From assembly GCA_030043175.1 (NCBI GenBank), contig JASHYD010000112.1:1-18631 (forward strand): a stretch of 18,631 nucleotides of DNA, written 5' to 3'. The translations under genes were made by a program, and so were the position numbers. Shown here piece after piece: positions 1 to 7,678 of the stretch. The notes below the pieces were generated by a model. The model saw only the letters and a list, made by a program, of their open reading frames with translations, was not told where the DNA came from and searched no databases. The DNA comes from Xanthobacteraceae bacterium (GTDB lineage: Bacteria; Pseudomonadota; Alphaproteobacteria; Rhizobiales; Xanthobacteraceae). Positions within the stretch are counted from its first letter, which is position 1. The number at the start of each line of letters is the position of its first letter.

Positions 1-268
1 TCGCGTTGTTACCTCGCGTTGCCGAGATGCCCGAGTTTCACAGAAAGCAACTATCATCGATACCCGCTTGCGACAAATGACGATGTCGGGCGCGACGGCC
101 ACATTCGTCGCTGGGACGAAAAACCGCGACGGGCGCAAGAACAACTCGTTCGTGCCTCCGCTATCAAGGTTAGAAAGCCAATCAGGCGATGTGTTAAGTA
201 AAAAATGACGAGCGGTATGAATCCTGAATGATCACCGGCATAACGCTCCGCTCACGTGGGCCCGGACC
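1..268. other. Left-edge stretch without a supported gene
   Basis: No recognisable gene. A 41-codon open frame runs from an ATG at 83 to a TGA at 206-208 on the plus strand, and a 60-codon frame from 19 to 201 overlaps it. Neither has a clear Shine-Dalgarno sequence or a familiar motif, so I do not call them. The bases just before 269 probably hold the leader of the ParB-like gene. Confidence 0.4.
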
Positions 269-517
269 ATGTTGAAACGCGAAAAAATAGCGATTGCAGA
301 CATCTATGTGCCCGTAAAGCGCCGTGCGACGCTTAAGCCGGACACCGTGCGAGAGATTGCGCAAAGTATGCTTGAGGTCGGGCAGACGACGCCAATCCTT
401 GTCCGGCGCGATGGCGAGCGCTTCGTCTTGGTGAACGGTCTGCATCGGCTTGAGGCATGCAAGGCGTTGGGCGAGGAATCGATCTTCGCCTATCTTGTCC
501 AAGCCCAAAGGCATTAG
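269..517 (+). CDS. Small ParB/sulfiredoxin-fold domain protein
   Basis: An 82-residue protein that is essentially one ParB N-terminal (ParB/Srx) domain. The order of elements fits the fold: an opening segment with an IYVP motif (residues 12-15), a helix with TVREIAQSMLEVGQ, a strand with PILVRRDGERFVLVNG, then the signature GLHRLEACKALGE near residues 57-69. The usual GxHR box is present, but the Cys of true sulfiredoxins (GCHR) is Leu here, so peroxiredoxin repair is unlikely. In ParB relatives this box binds and hydrolyses CTP. There is no HTH or dimerisation domain, so it is not a chromosome-partition ParB. Small solo ParB domains often belong to plasmid, phage or integrated-element functions, but no such partner is visible. 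The Shine-Dalgarno upstream of the ATG is weak. Confidence 0.75.
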   Translation: MLKREKIAIADIYVPVKRRATLKPDTVREIAQSMLEVGQTTPILVRRDGERFVLVNGLHRLEACKALGEESIFAYLVQAQRH

Positions 518-893
518 AAATCGGTTTCACGCTAACTAATCCCCGCATGGGAACTCAATGACGAATGCAGCCAGCACGCCCGAGGTTGGACTGGCCGATT
601 ACCCGCCGTAAAGGGAGGACGTGGCGGCAAGCCGGTGTCGCCGATATGGTCTCGGCGATGGAATGAAATTGAGCTTGTCGTACAGGCCCTCGTTGGGGGA
701 AAGAGGATCACCAGGCCGTTCGCCCCTGGGCGAGGCGGATGACGAGGTCGAACTCGGCTGGCTGAATGGGGAGCAGACCGCCGGCTTCTCGCTCGAGAAA
801 TACGCAGATATCGACTCCGGATCGGAGTTGCGCGCCGCGAACGGCAGGCGCACAATTCGCCCCGACCATGCCGGTGGCGAGGGAGGACACGCT
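518..893. other. Gene-poor stretch upstream of the cupin gene
   Basis: No supported gene. The plus-strand frame of the cupin gene stays open back to 621, but its extra 91 codons show no motif, and the downstream ATG at 894 has both a good ribosome-binding site and a signal peptide. Several minus-strand frames are also open, as expected in GC-rich DNA. It may contain an unrecognisable relic. Confidence 0.4.
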
Positions 894-1289
894 ATGACGT
901 TGCGTCGATCAAGAATGTTTGTTGCAGCTCTCGCCTTCGTCGTGCCCATTGCCGCGCAGGCGCAGGATTCGCCGCAGCGCAAAGAGCTGCGGCGAGTCGA
1001 TTTATCTGGCGCAGGGGGTATGGAAGTGATCAGTTCGATCAGCGAATTCAGACCGGGCGATGAGCTTCCGAGGCACCTCCACCACGGCATTGAGGCAGGG
1101 TATGTCGTTCAGGGAGCAATGGTGCAGAACCCTGGGCAGCCGCCGACGATGCTTGCAACCGGTGCGCCGATCCTCAATCTTCGCGATGTGGTGCATGGTG
1201 GCTTCAAGGTGGTCGGTCCCGGCAATCTTATCCTTTTTACAGTGCATACCGTCGACAAAGGAAAGCCCTTATATGATTGGGTGAAATAG
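894..1289 (+). CDS. Exported single-domain cupin protein
   Basis: A 131-residue protein. The ATG at 894 is chosen because GGGAGGA lies 7-8 bases upstream and because it starts a Sec signal peptide (RRSR, then a hydrophobic run, cleavage after AQAQ at about residue 22). The open frame itself extends back to 621. The mature part is one small beta-barrel cupin: motif 1 is HLHHGIEAGYVVQG around residues 62-75 (HxH, Glu, Gly), and motif 2 includes the His in NLRDVVHGG. The metal-binding set is therefore complete, but substrate and reaction cannot be read from the sequence. It lies 89 bases before another exported cupin-like protein on the same strand, so the two may be co-transcribed and act together in the periplasm. 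Alternatives are a sensor or binding protein rather than an enzyme. Confidence 0.8.
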   Translation: MTLRRSRMFVAALAFVVPIAAQAQDSPQRKELRRVDLSGAGGMEVISSISEFRPGDELPRHLHHGIEAGYVVQGAMVQNPGQPPTMLATGAPILNLRDVVHGGFKVVGPGNLILFTVHTVDKGKPLYDWVK

Positions 1290-1378
1290 CCTAACTGTAC
1301 GTCGCAACAAATGCTGGGCGTGGCTGCAGCCGGTCGCGTCCGCTTTTTATCTGAATCCGCAGACTGGGGAGGAGCTCC

Positions 1379-2089
1379 ATGAGGCATGTCATTTCGTTAT
1401 TCGTGCTCGCTTGCGCGCTGGCAGATCCGGCGTTCGCCCAGCTCCAAGACAAGCCAGTCCCGATGGACAGGGCTCCGTTCCACATCCCGGTCTTTTCCAA
1501 CGATTACATCATCCTGCTAAACGTCAATATTCCACCCGGGCGCAATACCGGCTACCACATCCATTATGCCGATTCCGTGTCGGTGAACCTGACGCCGGCC
1601 TCACAGACAAACCAGACTTATGGCTCGTCCGAAGTGAGCGCGCCGGGTACGGGCGGCGAAGGTGAACCGGGCCGTACCACGTTTACGAATGTGACCAAAA
1701 ATGGTCCGCGTACGCACAAGGCGACCAATGTTGGCCCGACGCCATTCCACAACATCTCCTTCATCCTGAAAGATCGCGCGCCGTCGGGAACCGCCGTGTC
1801 GGACCGCTCGGGTGTCGCCGGCTACACCCAGATCATGGATAACCCGCGCATAAGGGCCTGGCGTGTGGTTCTCAAACCGGGAGAGGCGACCGGACAGATC
1901 ACGCAAAGCGCAGCGGGACTGAGGGTCTACGTGCGCGGCGGCGTGCTCGCCGAAATTGTGCCCGGATCGGCCGATCGTGGCATGGCTCCGTACGAAGGCG
2001 ATTTTATCTGGCAGGATGCCCCGCAGACGAGGGCGGTGAAGAACACCGGTACCACGCTCATCGAATTCGTCGAGTTCGAGCTGAAATAG
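1379..2089 (+). CDS. Exported two-cupin-like protein
   Basis: A 236-residue protein with a clear Sec signal peptide (hydrophobic ISLFVLACALA, cleavage after PAFA at about residue 20). The start is supported by GGGGAGGAGCT directly upstream of the ATG. The first half holds a cupin-type barrel with a GYHIHYADSVSVNL segment (HxH around residue 60). After a Gly/Thr-rich linker the second half (about 145-236) has another barrel-like pattern, VVLKPGEATGQITQ, but without the His pair, so the second domain has probably lost metal binding. It belongs to the same exported group as the cupin at 894 and the NHL protein at 2304. No enzyme family can be named; a periplasmic binding or scaffold role is as likely as catalysis. 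Confidence 0.75.
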   Translation: MRHVISLFVLACALADPAFAQLQDKPVPMDRAPFHIPVFSNDYIILLNVNIPPGRNTGYHIHYADSVSVNLTPASQTNQTYGSSEVSAPGTGGEGEPGRTTFTNVTKNGPRTHKATNVGPTPFHNISFILKDRAPSGTAVSDRSGVAGYTQIMDNPRIRAWRVVLKPGEATGQITQSAAGLRVYVRGGVLAEIVPGSADRGMAPYEGDFIWQDAPQTRAVKNTGTTLIEFVEFELK

Positions 2090-2303
2090 GTCCGGCGGTC
2101 GCAGCGCACCATTCCTCTCTAGACGTCCAGGTTGCCCGCGCCAAGTGTGGGCGGGTTGGCGGCGGCAAGGCGCGATGACATATTTTCCCACCACAGTTGG
2201 AAGCGCACCAGGGTCGGACCGAGCATCGCAACCGTAGAGCCATTACCCGACTCCGCTCTACAATTAGCTGTCAATGGCTGTGTTGATCGCAGGGAGTTTC
2301 GCT

Positions 2304-3440
2304 ATGGTATCTGCAGCGCGATCCGGAACGGTCTTCTTTGCCGGGGTGCTCATTGTCAGCTTGGCAACGGCTGCATGCCCTCAGCAGCTGCAATATCCCA
2401 AGCCAAGCGAGCTCCCCAATCCCTATCGCCTCGTGGAGGACTGGCCGACCTTGCCCCCAAGCATGAATGGCGGCCGCTGGGGCGAAGTCATCCGCGTTCA
2501 TGTCCATAGCGACGGCAACATCTGGATTTTCCATCGCTGTTTCAACACCGTGCCGCCCGGCAGCGCCACCTGCATTGGTCGCGGCGAGGCCAACCCACCA
2601 ATCTTGCAGTTTGATCCCGCTGGCAAGTTGCTCAAGAGCTTCGGCGCCGGCATGTTTGGCTATCCGCACGGCTTTACTGTGGACCGGGACGGCAATCTGT
2701 GGGCCAGCGATGTTAATGACAGCGACACCGTGCTCGGCATGCCGGCACGCAATGCGGCTGGCGTCGTGCTCGGGCAGGAAGTCCTCAAGCTCGATCAGAG
2801 CGGCAAAGTCTTGATGATGCTCGGCAAGATGGGCGTCGGCGGCAGCGGCACGGATACTTTCGATCGTCCGACCGGCGTCGCGGTGGCGCCCAACGGCGAT
2901 ATTTTTGTCTCCGATGGCCATTCGCCCAATAAGTCCAACAATGCCCGTGTGGTTAAGTTTTCCAAGGACGGCGGGTTCATCAAGACCTGGGGCCACAAAG
3001 GATCGGCTCCCGGCGATTTCGATGATCCGCACGACATTTTCGTCGGCGGCTCGCTTGGGCGCGTCTATGTTGCAGACCGCCGCAACAGTCGCATCCAGAT
3101 TTTCGATCAGGACGGCAATTTCATCACCGCCTGGTATCAATTCGGCCAGCCAAGCTCGGTTTTTGTCGGGCCGGACGATACGCTTTATGTCGGCGCTGCA
3201 TTCCGCAACGAGTCGACCCGTCGCAACGAGTCGGCGCGACCGCAGCCGGGCGAGTTGCGTGGCATCGTGGTCGGCAGCGCCATTGATGGGTCGTTGCGCG
3301 CCTTTATACCCGATCCGACCGATCTGAGCACGGTTGATCGCGGCACCTCGGCATCGGGGATTGCGGCCGATACCATGGGTAACATCTATGCGGCGGATGT
3401 CGGGGCCCATAAGCTTCGGAAATATGTGCGGCTGCGCTAA
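2304..3440 (+). CDS. Exported NHL-repeat six-bladed beta-propeller protein
   Basis: A 378-residue protein from the preferred ATG at 2304, which has GCAGGGAG about 7 bases upstream; an in-frame ATG at 2274 would add ten residues. A hydrophobic N-terminus (VFFAGVLIVSLATAAC) acts as signal peptide. The body has repeated NHL blades of the form P-x-G-x-x-V-x-x-x-G-x-(I/L)-x-V-x-D: for example FGYPHGFTVDRDGNLWASD, FDRPTGVAVAPNGDIFVSD and GRVYVADRRNSRIQIFD, ending with SGIAADTMGNIYAAD. The overall arrangement resembles the lyase domain of peptidyl-alpha-hydroxyglycine alpha-amidating enzymes and related bacterial propellers, but catalysis is not proven. The gap to the preceding cupin gene is 214 bases, so it may have its own promoter. 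It probably works in the periplasm as a binding or lyase-like propeller. Confidence 0.85.
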   Translation: MVSAARSGTVFFAGVLIVSLATAACPQQLQYPKPSELPNPYRLVEDWPTLPPSMNGGRWGEVIRVHVHSDGNIWIFHRCFNTVPPGSATCIGRGEANPPILQFDPAGKLLKSFGAGMFGYPHGFTVDRDGNLWASDVNDSDTVLGMPARNAAGVVLGQEVLKLDQSGKVLMMLGKMGVGGSGTDTFDRPTGVAVAPNGDIFVSDGHSPNKSNNARVVKFSKDGGFIKTWGHKGSAPGDFDDPHDIFVGGSLGRVYVADRRNSRIQIFDQDGNFITAWYQFGQPSSVFVGPDDTLYVGAAFRNESTRRNESARPQPGELRGIVVGSAIDGSLRAFIPDPTDLSTVDRGTSASGIAADTMGNIYAADVGAHKLRKYVRLR

Positions 3441-3872
3441 GGCAGGGACCATAAGCATGCGCGAAGTGCTATCGCTTGTGGCATCCTCATCGAGACCGTG
3501 GCAACGTCACCGATGGAGGTGAACGTCACTTTCCAACGACGGTTCTGAGGCAATGCCTTGCGGCAACCCGCTTGCTTTGCGCCTCAGGGCCACGGCGGAG
3601 CACCCTCCGGCTCTGTACAAGTTACCGAGCGGATAATTCCAGGCCGGTCTGGCGCGCCCGCGCTGGAAGTTTGCGCGAGGTCATTGCCGACTGTCTTGAG
3701 ATGCGTCAACGCGTCGCCGAAACCCAGGCGGATTTGGTGGCTTCGCGTAGAGGCGACGCTCTATCCCGGTTGAGTTGGATAGGTGCCGCAAGCTCGCGAG
3801 GTCCTTCGACCCTTGGTTGGCTTTATGGCAGCAGCGAAATCCGGAGTGGCACCAAAGGCCACAGTCGCACCA
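3441..3872. other. Gene-poor stretch before the broken alcohol dehydrogenase
   Basis: No supported gene. A plus-strand frame between about 3598 and 3770 encodes a protein-like helix-rich segment (LREVIADCLEMRQRVAE) but lacks a start, a ribosome-binding site and a recognisable family. It could be a relic or chance. The 3' part may contain the leader of the dehydrogenase pseudogene, for which an alternative in-frame ATG lies at 3825. Confidence 0.35.
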
Positions 3873-4883
3873 ATGAAGGTGGCGCAGGTTCCCAAGCCGG
3901 GATCCGATTTCCAGCTCGTTGAGCGCAAGATTCCAAAGCCGGGCGTGGGACACGTGCGGATCAAGGTGCAGGCCTGTGGTGTTTGCGGCAGTGATGTCTT
4001 TACCAAGGATGGCTCCTGGCCAGGCATTCAGTACCCCCGCGTTCCGGGACACGAAGTGGTGGGCATTATTGACGAGCTCGGCGCCGGCGTTACTGCCTGG
4101 AAAAATGGTCAGCGCGTTGGCGTCGGCTAGCATGGCGGCCAGGACAACACGTGTCCCTCCTGCCGGCACGGAGATTTTCGCAATTGCTGGAATCTGAGAA
4201 TTCCCGGCATCAGTTACGACGGCGGATATCAACAATACATGATTGCTCCCGTGGAGGCGCTGGTGGCGGTACCGGAAAGCCTAGGTAGCGCCGAAGCAGC
4301 ACCGCTGCTGTGCGCGGGAATTACCACATACAATGCGCTGCGGCACAGCGGCGCGGAGCCTGGCGACCTTATCGCTGTGCTGGGCATCGGCGGTCTGGGT
4401 CATCTTGGAATTCAATTCGCCAACAAGTTTGGTTACAACGTCGCGGCCATTGGACGCCGGCCCGAAGACGCAGCGCTCGCAAAGAAACTCGGGGCGGGAG
4501 TGTGCATAGATAATAAAGCGGCGAACCCAGTTGAGGAATTGCAAAAGCTGGGTGGCGCAAAGGTAATTTTGGCGACCGCTCCGAGCTCCAAAACGATGTC
4601 GGAGCTGTTCGACGGTCTGGCGCCGAACGGCAAGCTTATGGTGATAGGGGTGAGCTTCGACCCCATTGAGGTCACACCGGTGCAACTCGTCAGTGGAAGT
4701 CGAACGATTCAAGGGTGGGCTGCGGGCACGCCAGCGGATTCCGAAGACACCTTGAGGTTCGCGGAATTAACCGGCGTGCGTGCCATGGTTGAAACATATC
4801 CGCTCGAAAAAGCGGCTGACGCTTATCAGCGCATGTTGAGCGGCAAGGCGCAATTCCGTGTCGTTCTAACGATGGAGGGCTGA
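3873..4883 (+). pseudogene. Zinc-dependent alcohol dehydrogenase interrupted by an in-frame TAG
   Basis: A zinc-type medium-chain alcohol dehydrogenase of 336 codons, normal for the family, but codon 86 (4128-4130) is TAG. Both halves are in the same frame, so one base change explains the break. The position follows RVGVG and precedes HGG, where relatives usually have Trp or another aromatic, so TGG to TAG is the simplest event. The remaining signatures are sound: catalytic zinc Cys38 in ACGVCGSD, His60-Glu61 in PGHEVVG, a structural-zinc loop with Cys94, Cys97 and Cys105 (Asp91 where the fourth Cys often sits), and the nucleotide-binding GIGGLGHLG. The preferred start is the ATG at 3873; one at 3825 is possible. 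The ATG at 4239 has no ribosome-binding site, so a useful C-terminal fragment is unlikely. Function before decay: oxidation or reduction of an alcohol/aldehyde with NAD(P). Confidence 0.9.
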
Positions 4884-4968
4884 GCCCACGTTGTTGATGA
4901 GGCGCATCAAAGCCGGATGGTATCGTCCGCCAAGGAGTCAGGGCATTCAATTCGGTCCTGGTCCGAAG

Positions 4969-5110
4969 ATGACGGTGCCGCCTCGAAAGCGTGTTTTTCC
5001 GCTGGAACGCTTGCCAACAGGCCATCCGGCATCACCGGGCGGCTACCGCTCTTGCGCCGTTTCCTCCCGCGGGACGCTGCTTGGCTGGCCGGATCGGCCT
5101 TTGGCACAGC
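4969..5110 (+). pseudogene. Relic of the small winged-helix-like gene (paralogue of 17174)
   Basis: The DNA aligns by eye with the intact gene at 17174-17413, from just before the ATG (GTCCTGG...AAGATG in both) to about codon 50. Recognisable pieces are the start MTVPPRKR against MATPLRKR, then in another frame LANRPSGIT against LANRPSGVT, then in a third frame TLLGW against MLLGL. At least two frameshifts and loss of the 3' end make it non-functional. The copies have diverged considerably, so this is an old paralogue, not a recent duplication. Confidence 0.7.
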
Positions 5111-5180
5111 CAACCCGTCGAGGGTTTGCTGGAGATCGTCGAGAAACGCCTCCCACTCCGCTGCTATGATTTTTTGATTC
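5096..5180 (-). pseudogene. Possible C-terminal fragment of a group 1 truncated hemoglobin
   Basis: On the minus strand one frame reads AAEWEAFLDDLQQTLDGLAV followed by PKA. This closely resembles, from memory, the C-terminal helix region of alphaproteobacterial truncated globins (EWxAFxxDxQxTLDKFxVPxxE). The rest of the globin, including the haem-binding His region, is not visible upstream at 5181-5330 in any frame. Downstream the frame runs into the antisense of the winged-helix relic. It would therefore be a remnant only. Recognition rests on about 23 residues and could be coincidence. Confidence 0.4.
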
Positions 5181-5380
5181 CTTCATTGAGCGCCGCTCGT
5201 CTCCCGCCTTGATCGCTTGCGACTCCCTGGCCGACCACCGAGATGCAACAATTCTCGCGCGCCCTGCGTGAGCTAGATCGCTTCTCCTGACCCGACTTTG
5301 ATATTGAGCCGTCACACGTATGTCACAGCAAGACGAGACACGTTGAGGCAAGTTCCTTCGTCAGAAATGGAGGCTCGATC

Positions 5381-6538
5381 ATGACAACGACCAGGATGCT
5401 CGCCTGTGCCACGGTGGCGTTCTGCCTTGTGGCCATTTCGGCGCCAGCTCGTGCGCAGGAAACTTGGGACGAAACATTGAAAAACACCATCAGCGCCTGG
5501 TGGGGTGTCGCCAAGAACACGGCGCGGGTAGCTACGCTAAACCCGGTGACGATCAACATGTGCTGGGCATCGGACAAGAATGCCTTGGTTGCCGATCCAG
5601 CCGTCGTCGCCGGCTTCCAGAAGATCCATGGCAATGAGAAGGTGACAATCACCTTCCCCCGCGACAGCTCGGGTACACTCCTCGGCTCCGGCGACATCAT
5701 GAGCGAATGGGAGAGCGGCAAGCTCAACTGCTCGACGGTGTCGCCTGACGCCTCGATCCTTGGTCTGCGCTCAGCAAAGTGGAACGCCGCTGAGCAGACG
5801 ATGTATGCCTCATCGATGGTTATCGCCGTCGTCAACCCGCAGGCGGCCGAAGTTCTTGGAAAATTCTACAATAAGGATCCCAAGGCGCTCACGTTCTCGG
5901 ACCTCGTATCTGTCGCCGGCAAGAACTGGGCCGATCTTGCTCCCGGTAACACGGAAGTGGCGAACTGGGGAACAGTTAAGGGCCACGCCACCGACTGCAC
6001 CCGCTCGGCGAGCTGCCAAGTAGTGGCGGTAGCGCTCGCGTACTCCGCTGCTGGCAAGACGAACATGACTGGTCGCGAGCTGTCGGACCCGAAGGTCAAA
6101 TCGGTCATCGACGCGTTCCGAGAAAAGATTGACCACGCGGAGGGCTCAACGGGCCGACTGACGGAGAAGTGCTTCGTCAACCCGGTTGAGTGCGACTTCT
6201 TCTTTACGTACGAATCGAGGATATCGGAGGTTGAAAAACAGATCCCCGGCGCAATCGTTCTCTACAATGACCGCGTGATTCAGGCTGACCAGGTCGTGCT
6301 CGTTACAACGGCCGATCCGGGGCAACGCGAAGCTGCGGTTCGTTTCATCGAGCACATCATGTCGCCCCCGATGCAAAAACTCATTGCCGAGAAGTATGGC
6401 TTCCGGCCAGGGACCGTTGTTGATGTCCAGGGACCCGTCCAAAAGCTGAAACTGCTTCGGCTCGGCATTGTCCGCAATCCGAACCCAATTTTGGTCAAAT
6501 CCGTACTCGCAACTGTAGGCACGCCGATGTCACATTGA
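5381..6538 (+). CDS. Orphan periplasmic substrate-binding protein
   Basis: A 385-residue exported protein. The ATG is supported by GGAGG about 8 bases upstream and by a Sec signal peptide (TVAFCLVAISAPARA, cleavage before QETWDE at about residue 26). The mature protein has the pattern of a type 2 periplasmic binding protein: an opening strand (TLNPVTINMCWASDKN) leading to a helix, then SGTLLGSGDIMSEWESGK, a hinge-like segment with SSMVIAVVNPQA, and a C-terminal lobe containing AAVRFIEHIMSPPMQ. This resembles the extracellular solute-binding domains of ABC importers and those fused to VWA domains. No permease or ATPase gene lies nearby and no VWA domain is attached, so it is an orphan; the ligand cannot be inferred. 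Cys pairs in the mature part may form disulfides. The gene ends before a pair of stem-loops. Confidence 0.75.
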   Translation: MTTTRMLACATVAFCLVAISAPARAQETWDETLKNTISAWWGVAKNTARVATLNPVTINMCWASDKNALVADPAVVAGFQKIHGNEKVTITFPRDSSGTLLGSGDIMSEWESGKLNCSTVSPDASILGLRSAKWNAAEQTMYASSMVIAVVNPQAAEVLGKFYNKDPKALTFSDLVSVAGKNWADLAPGNTEVANWGTVKGHATDCTRSASCQVVAVALAYSAAGKTNMTGRELSDPKVKSVIDAFREKIDHAEGSTGRLTEKCFVNPVECDFFFTYESRISEVEKQIPGAIVLYNDRVIQADQVVLVTTADPGQREAAVRFIEHIMSPPMQKLIAEKYGFRPGTVVDVQGPVQKLKLLRLGIVRNPNPILVKSVLATVGTPMSH

Positions 6539-6572
6539 CGCTCACGCGCCTTCACCCTACCGTCTGCCATGC

Positions 6573-6600
6573 GCGGCAAGGTAATCGTGGTCCTTGCCGC
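6573..6600. terminator. Stem-loop between convergent genes, possible terminator
   Basis: A perfect 9-base inverted repeat (GCGGCAAGG at 6573-6581, CCTTGCCGC at 6592-6600) encloses a 10-base loop, 34 bases after the stop of the solute-binding protein. There is no T-run on either side, so it is not a classical rho-independent terminator. It could end transcription weakly in both directions between the convergent genes or protect 3' ends. Confidence 0.45.
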
Positions 6601-6618
6601 CAGGGAAACGCTGTAATT

Positions 6619-6639
6619 GCGATCCGCGGCCGGGATCGC
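6619..6639. repeat. Second small stem-loop in the convergent intergenic region
   Basis: GCGATCC (6619-6625) pairs perfectly with GGATCGC (6633-6639) around a 7-base GC-rich loop. Together with the stem-loop just before it, it lies between two convergent genes. It may help terminate transcription from either side, but no T-run follows. Confidence 0.35.
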
Positions 6640-6721
6640 ACGGACAGGCCGTCAGCATGGCGCTGAGCAGCAGTCAGACGGACGTTAAACCGTGTGGCGC
6701 CGCGGATGCTCCGCTTGCAGT

Positions 6722-7159
6722 CTACGTCTTTGCCCCGCTGATGTAATGCTCCAACTGCTCGATCACAAACTCCCGGTCGCTGATGATGCTCTTGACCAGA
6801 TCACCGATCGAGACGATGCCGAGAAGTTTATCATCATCGATTACCGGTAGATGGCGCACGCGCTTGGCGGTCATGATTGCCATTCCTTCCTCAATCGATT
6901 TGTCAGCCTCAACGCATACCACGTCGCGCACCATGATTTCGCCAACCAGCGTCTGCGGCGATCCGCGACCTTTCAAAAACACATTGCGAGCGTAGTCCCG
7001 CTCGGTAACGATGCCAACGATCTTGCCGCCGTCAAGCACCACCAACGCGCCGACGTCCTTGTCTGCCATCATCTTGATTGCATCATAGACCGTGTCTCCA
7101 GGGTGGATGGACCAGACCTGACGACCCTTCTGATCGAGGATGTGACGAACTGCTGTCAT
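6722..7159 (-). CDS. Two-CBS-domain protein, probable general-stress gene
   Basis: A 145-residue protein made of a tandem CBS pair (Bateman module). CBS1 covers about residues 12-62 (VWSIHPGDTVYDAIKMM, then GALVVLDGGKIVGIVTERDY), and CBS2 about 72-130 (EIMVRDVVCVEADKSIEEGM, then VRHLPVIDDDKLLGIVSIGD). The closing GIVTERD and GIVSIGDLV motifs are intact. Such modules bind adenine nucleotides or similar ligands; stand-alone versions are usually cytosolic regulators with unknown partners. The ATG at 7159 is chosen over an in-frame TTG at 7204 because the TTG lies inside the CGTT box of an EcfG-type promoter. The ribosome-binding site is weak. The promoter suggests induction in the general stress response. 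Confidence 0.88.
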   Translation of the reverse strand: MTAVRHILDQKGRQVWSIHPGDTVYDAIKMMADKDVGALVVLDGGKIVGIVTERDYARNVFLKGRGSPQTLVGEIMVRDVVCVEADKSIEEGMAIMTAKRVRHLPVIDDDKLLGIVSIGDLVKSIISDREFVIEQLEHYISGAKT

Positions 7160-7202
7160 GACGCGGCCAAGTGAGGCGTTTGCTAGCCTATCCGCACAAT
7201 CC

Positions 7203-7227
7203 AACGCCGAGCCCAGCCGCGCGTTCC
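7203..7227 (-). promoter_or_regulatory. EcfG-type general stress promoter for the CBS gene
   Basis: On the minus strand GGAAC (7227-7223) is followed after exactly 16 bases by CGTT (7206-7203). This matches the known alphaproteobacterial sigma-EcfG consensus GGAAC-N16/17-CGTT. The CGTT box is 43 bases before the CBS gene's ATG at 7159, a normal leader length. Match and placement are seen directly; EcfG control is inferred. Confidence 0.72.
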
Positions 7228-7258
7228 TGACCGGAGTTACCGGTCCATTACCCGGCCA

Positions 7259-7532
7259 TCACTTGTTCCAATCCTCATTTCGCTCCCGTTGCGGCGCGAC
7301 GCTCGCCCGATTGCATAATCCAGACCGGACAAGCCAAGCGTGGGACGAAGAGGGCAGGTCCACGGCAAGTCGTGAGCAGACGCCGTGGTATTGGCAGTAC
7401 CAGCGCCAGCGCCGCCTTGCGATCGGGGAACCCGCGATCGCGCGGATCCGCGCCATTATGCCCGATCACATCGAATGCGTAGAGGATTGCGGTATGCGCA
7501 GCCTCTCGGCGGCGCAATTCCTCGAATACCAA
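7259..7532 (-). pseudogene. Relic of an ATP-dependent DNA ligase (copy 1)
   Basis: Reading the minus strand, the segment from 7529 down to about 7395 encodes FEELRRREAAHTAILYAFD and then a stretch with DRGFPDRKAALAL. This matches the middle of LigD-like ATP-dependent DNA ligase domains (FEEL...AILYAFDL...FLDRKAAL) that are common in Bradyrhizobium. After a deletion and frameshift the C-terminus reappears as CPVWI and then, in another frame, ASVAPQRERNEDWNK with stop at 7261-7259, against the family's CRVWIK...QRERSEIWNR ending. The N-terminal part with the catalytic lysine (KxDG) is missing. It is a clear relic, unable to act as a ligase. It ends 31 bases upstream of the EcfG promoter of the CBS gene, the same arrangement as ligase relic copy 2. 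Confidence 0.75.
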
Positions 7533-7678
7533 TTGCTGCCGCGTATAAGTATGGTCGGCGTATCATCATTCTTGAGGATGCGTGGCCGACGACTCCTTGC
7601 CGAGTCTTGGGCCACATCCGATATGGTTACAGTCTAACGCGCGCGGCGCCGCAAGTCCCCCCGGCCAAGGAGGCGATA
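7533..7678. other. Spacer between ligase relic and broken GST gene
   Basis: The minus strand may contain further ligase scraps upstream of the FEEL segment, for example a piece reading TILIRGSNWYSR, but this is not secure. The last bases include AAGGAGG (7667-7673), the ribosome-binding site for the GTG start at 7679. Confidence 0.35.

Larger units (their letters stand above)
4884..5380. other. Scrap region with gene relics upstream of the solute-binding protein
   Basis: No intact gene. It holds a decayed copy of the small winged-helix-like gene (about 4969-5110, plus strand) and an apparent globin C-terminal fragment (about 5096-5180, minus strand), described separately. The last 150 bases must carry the promoter of the solute-binding protein gene at 5381, but I see no clear sigma-70 or EcfG boxes. 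Confidence 0.5.

Noticed and set aside
2271..3458. 395-codon open frame on the minus strand
   Set aside because: It lies antisense to the NHL propeller gene, which has blades, a signal peptide and a ribosome-binding site. Long antisense frames are common in GC-rich genes.
4128..4130. Programmed readthrough or pyrrolysine at the TAG of the alcohol dehydrogenase
   Set aside because: No pyl genes or readthrough context visible, and the position fits a simple TGG to TAG mutation.
4891..5177. Several overlapping open frames on both strands
   Set aside because: The DNA is explained by the frameshifted winged-helix relic and the globin-like fragment.
7160..7204. TTG start at 7204 for the CBS protein
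   Set aside because: The codon overlaps the CGTT box of the promoter; the ATG at 7159 begins the normal domain.
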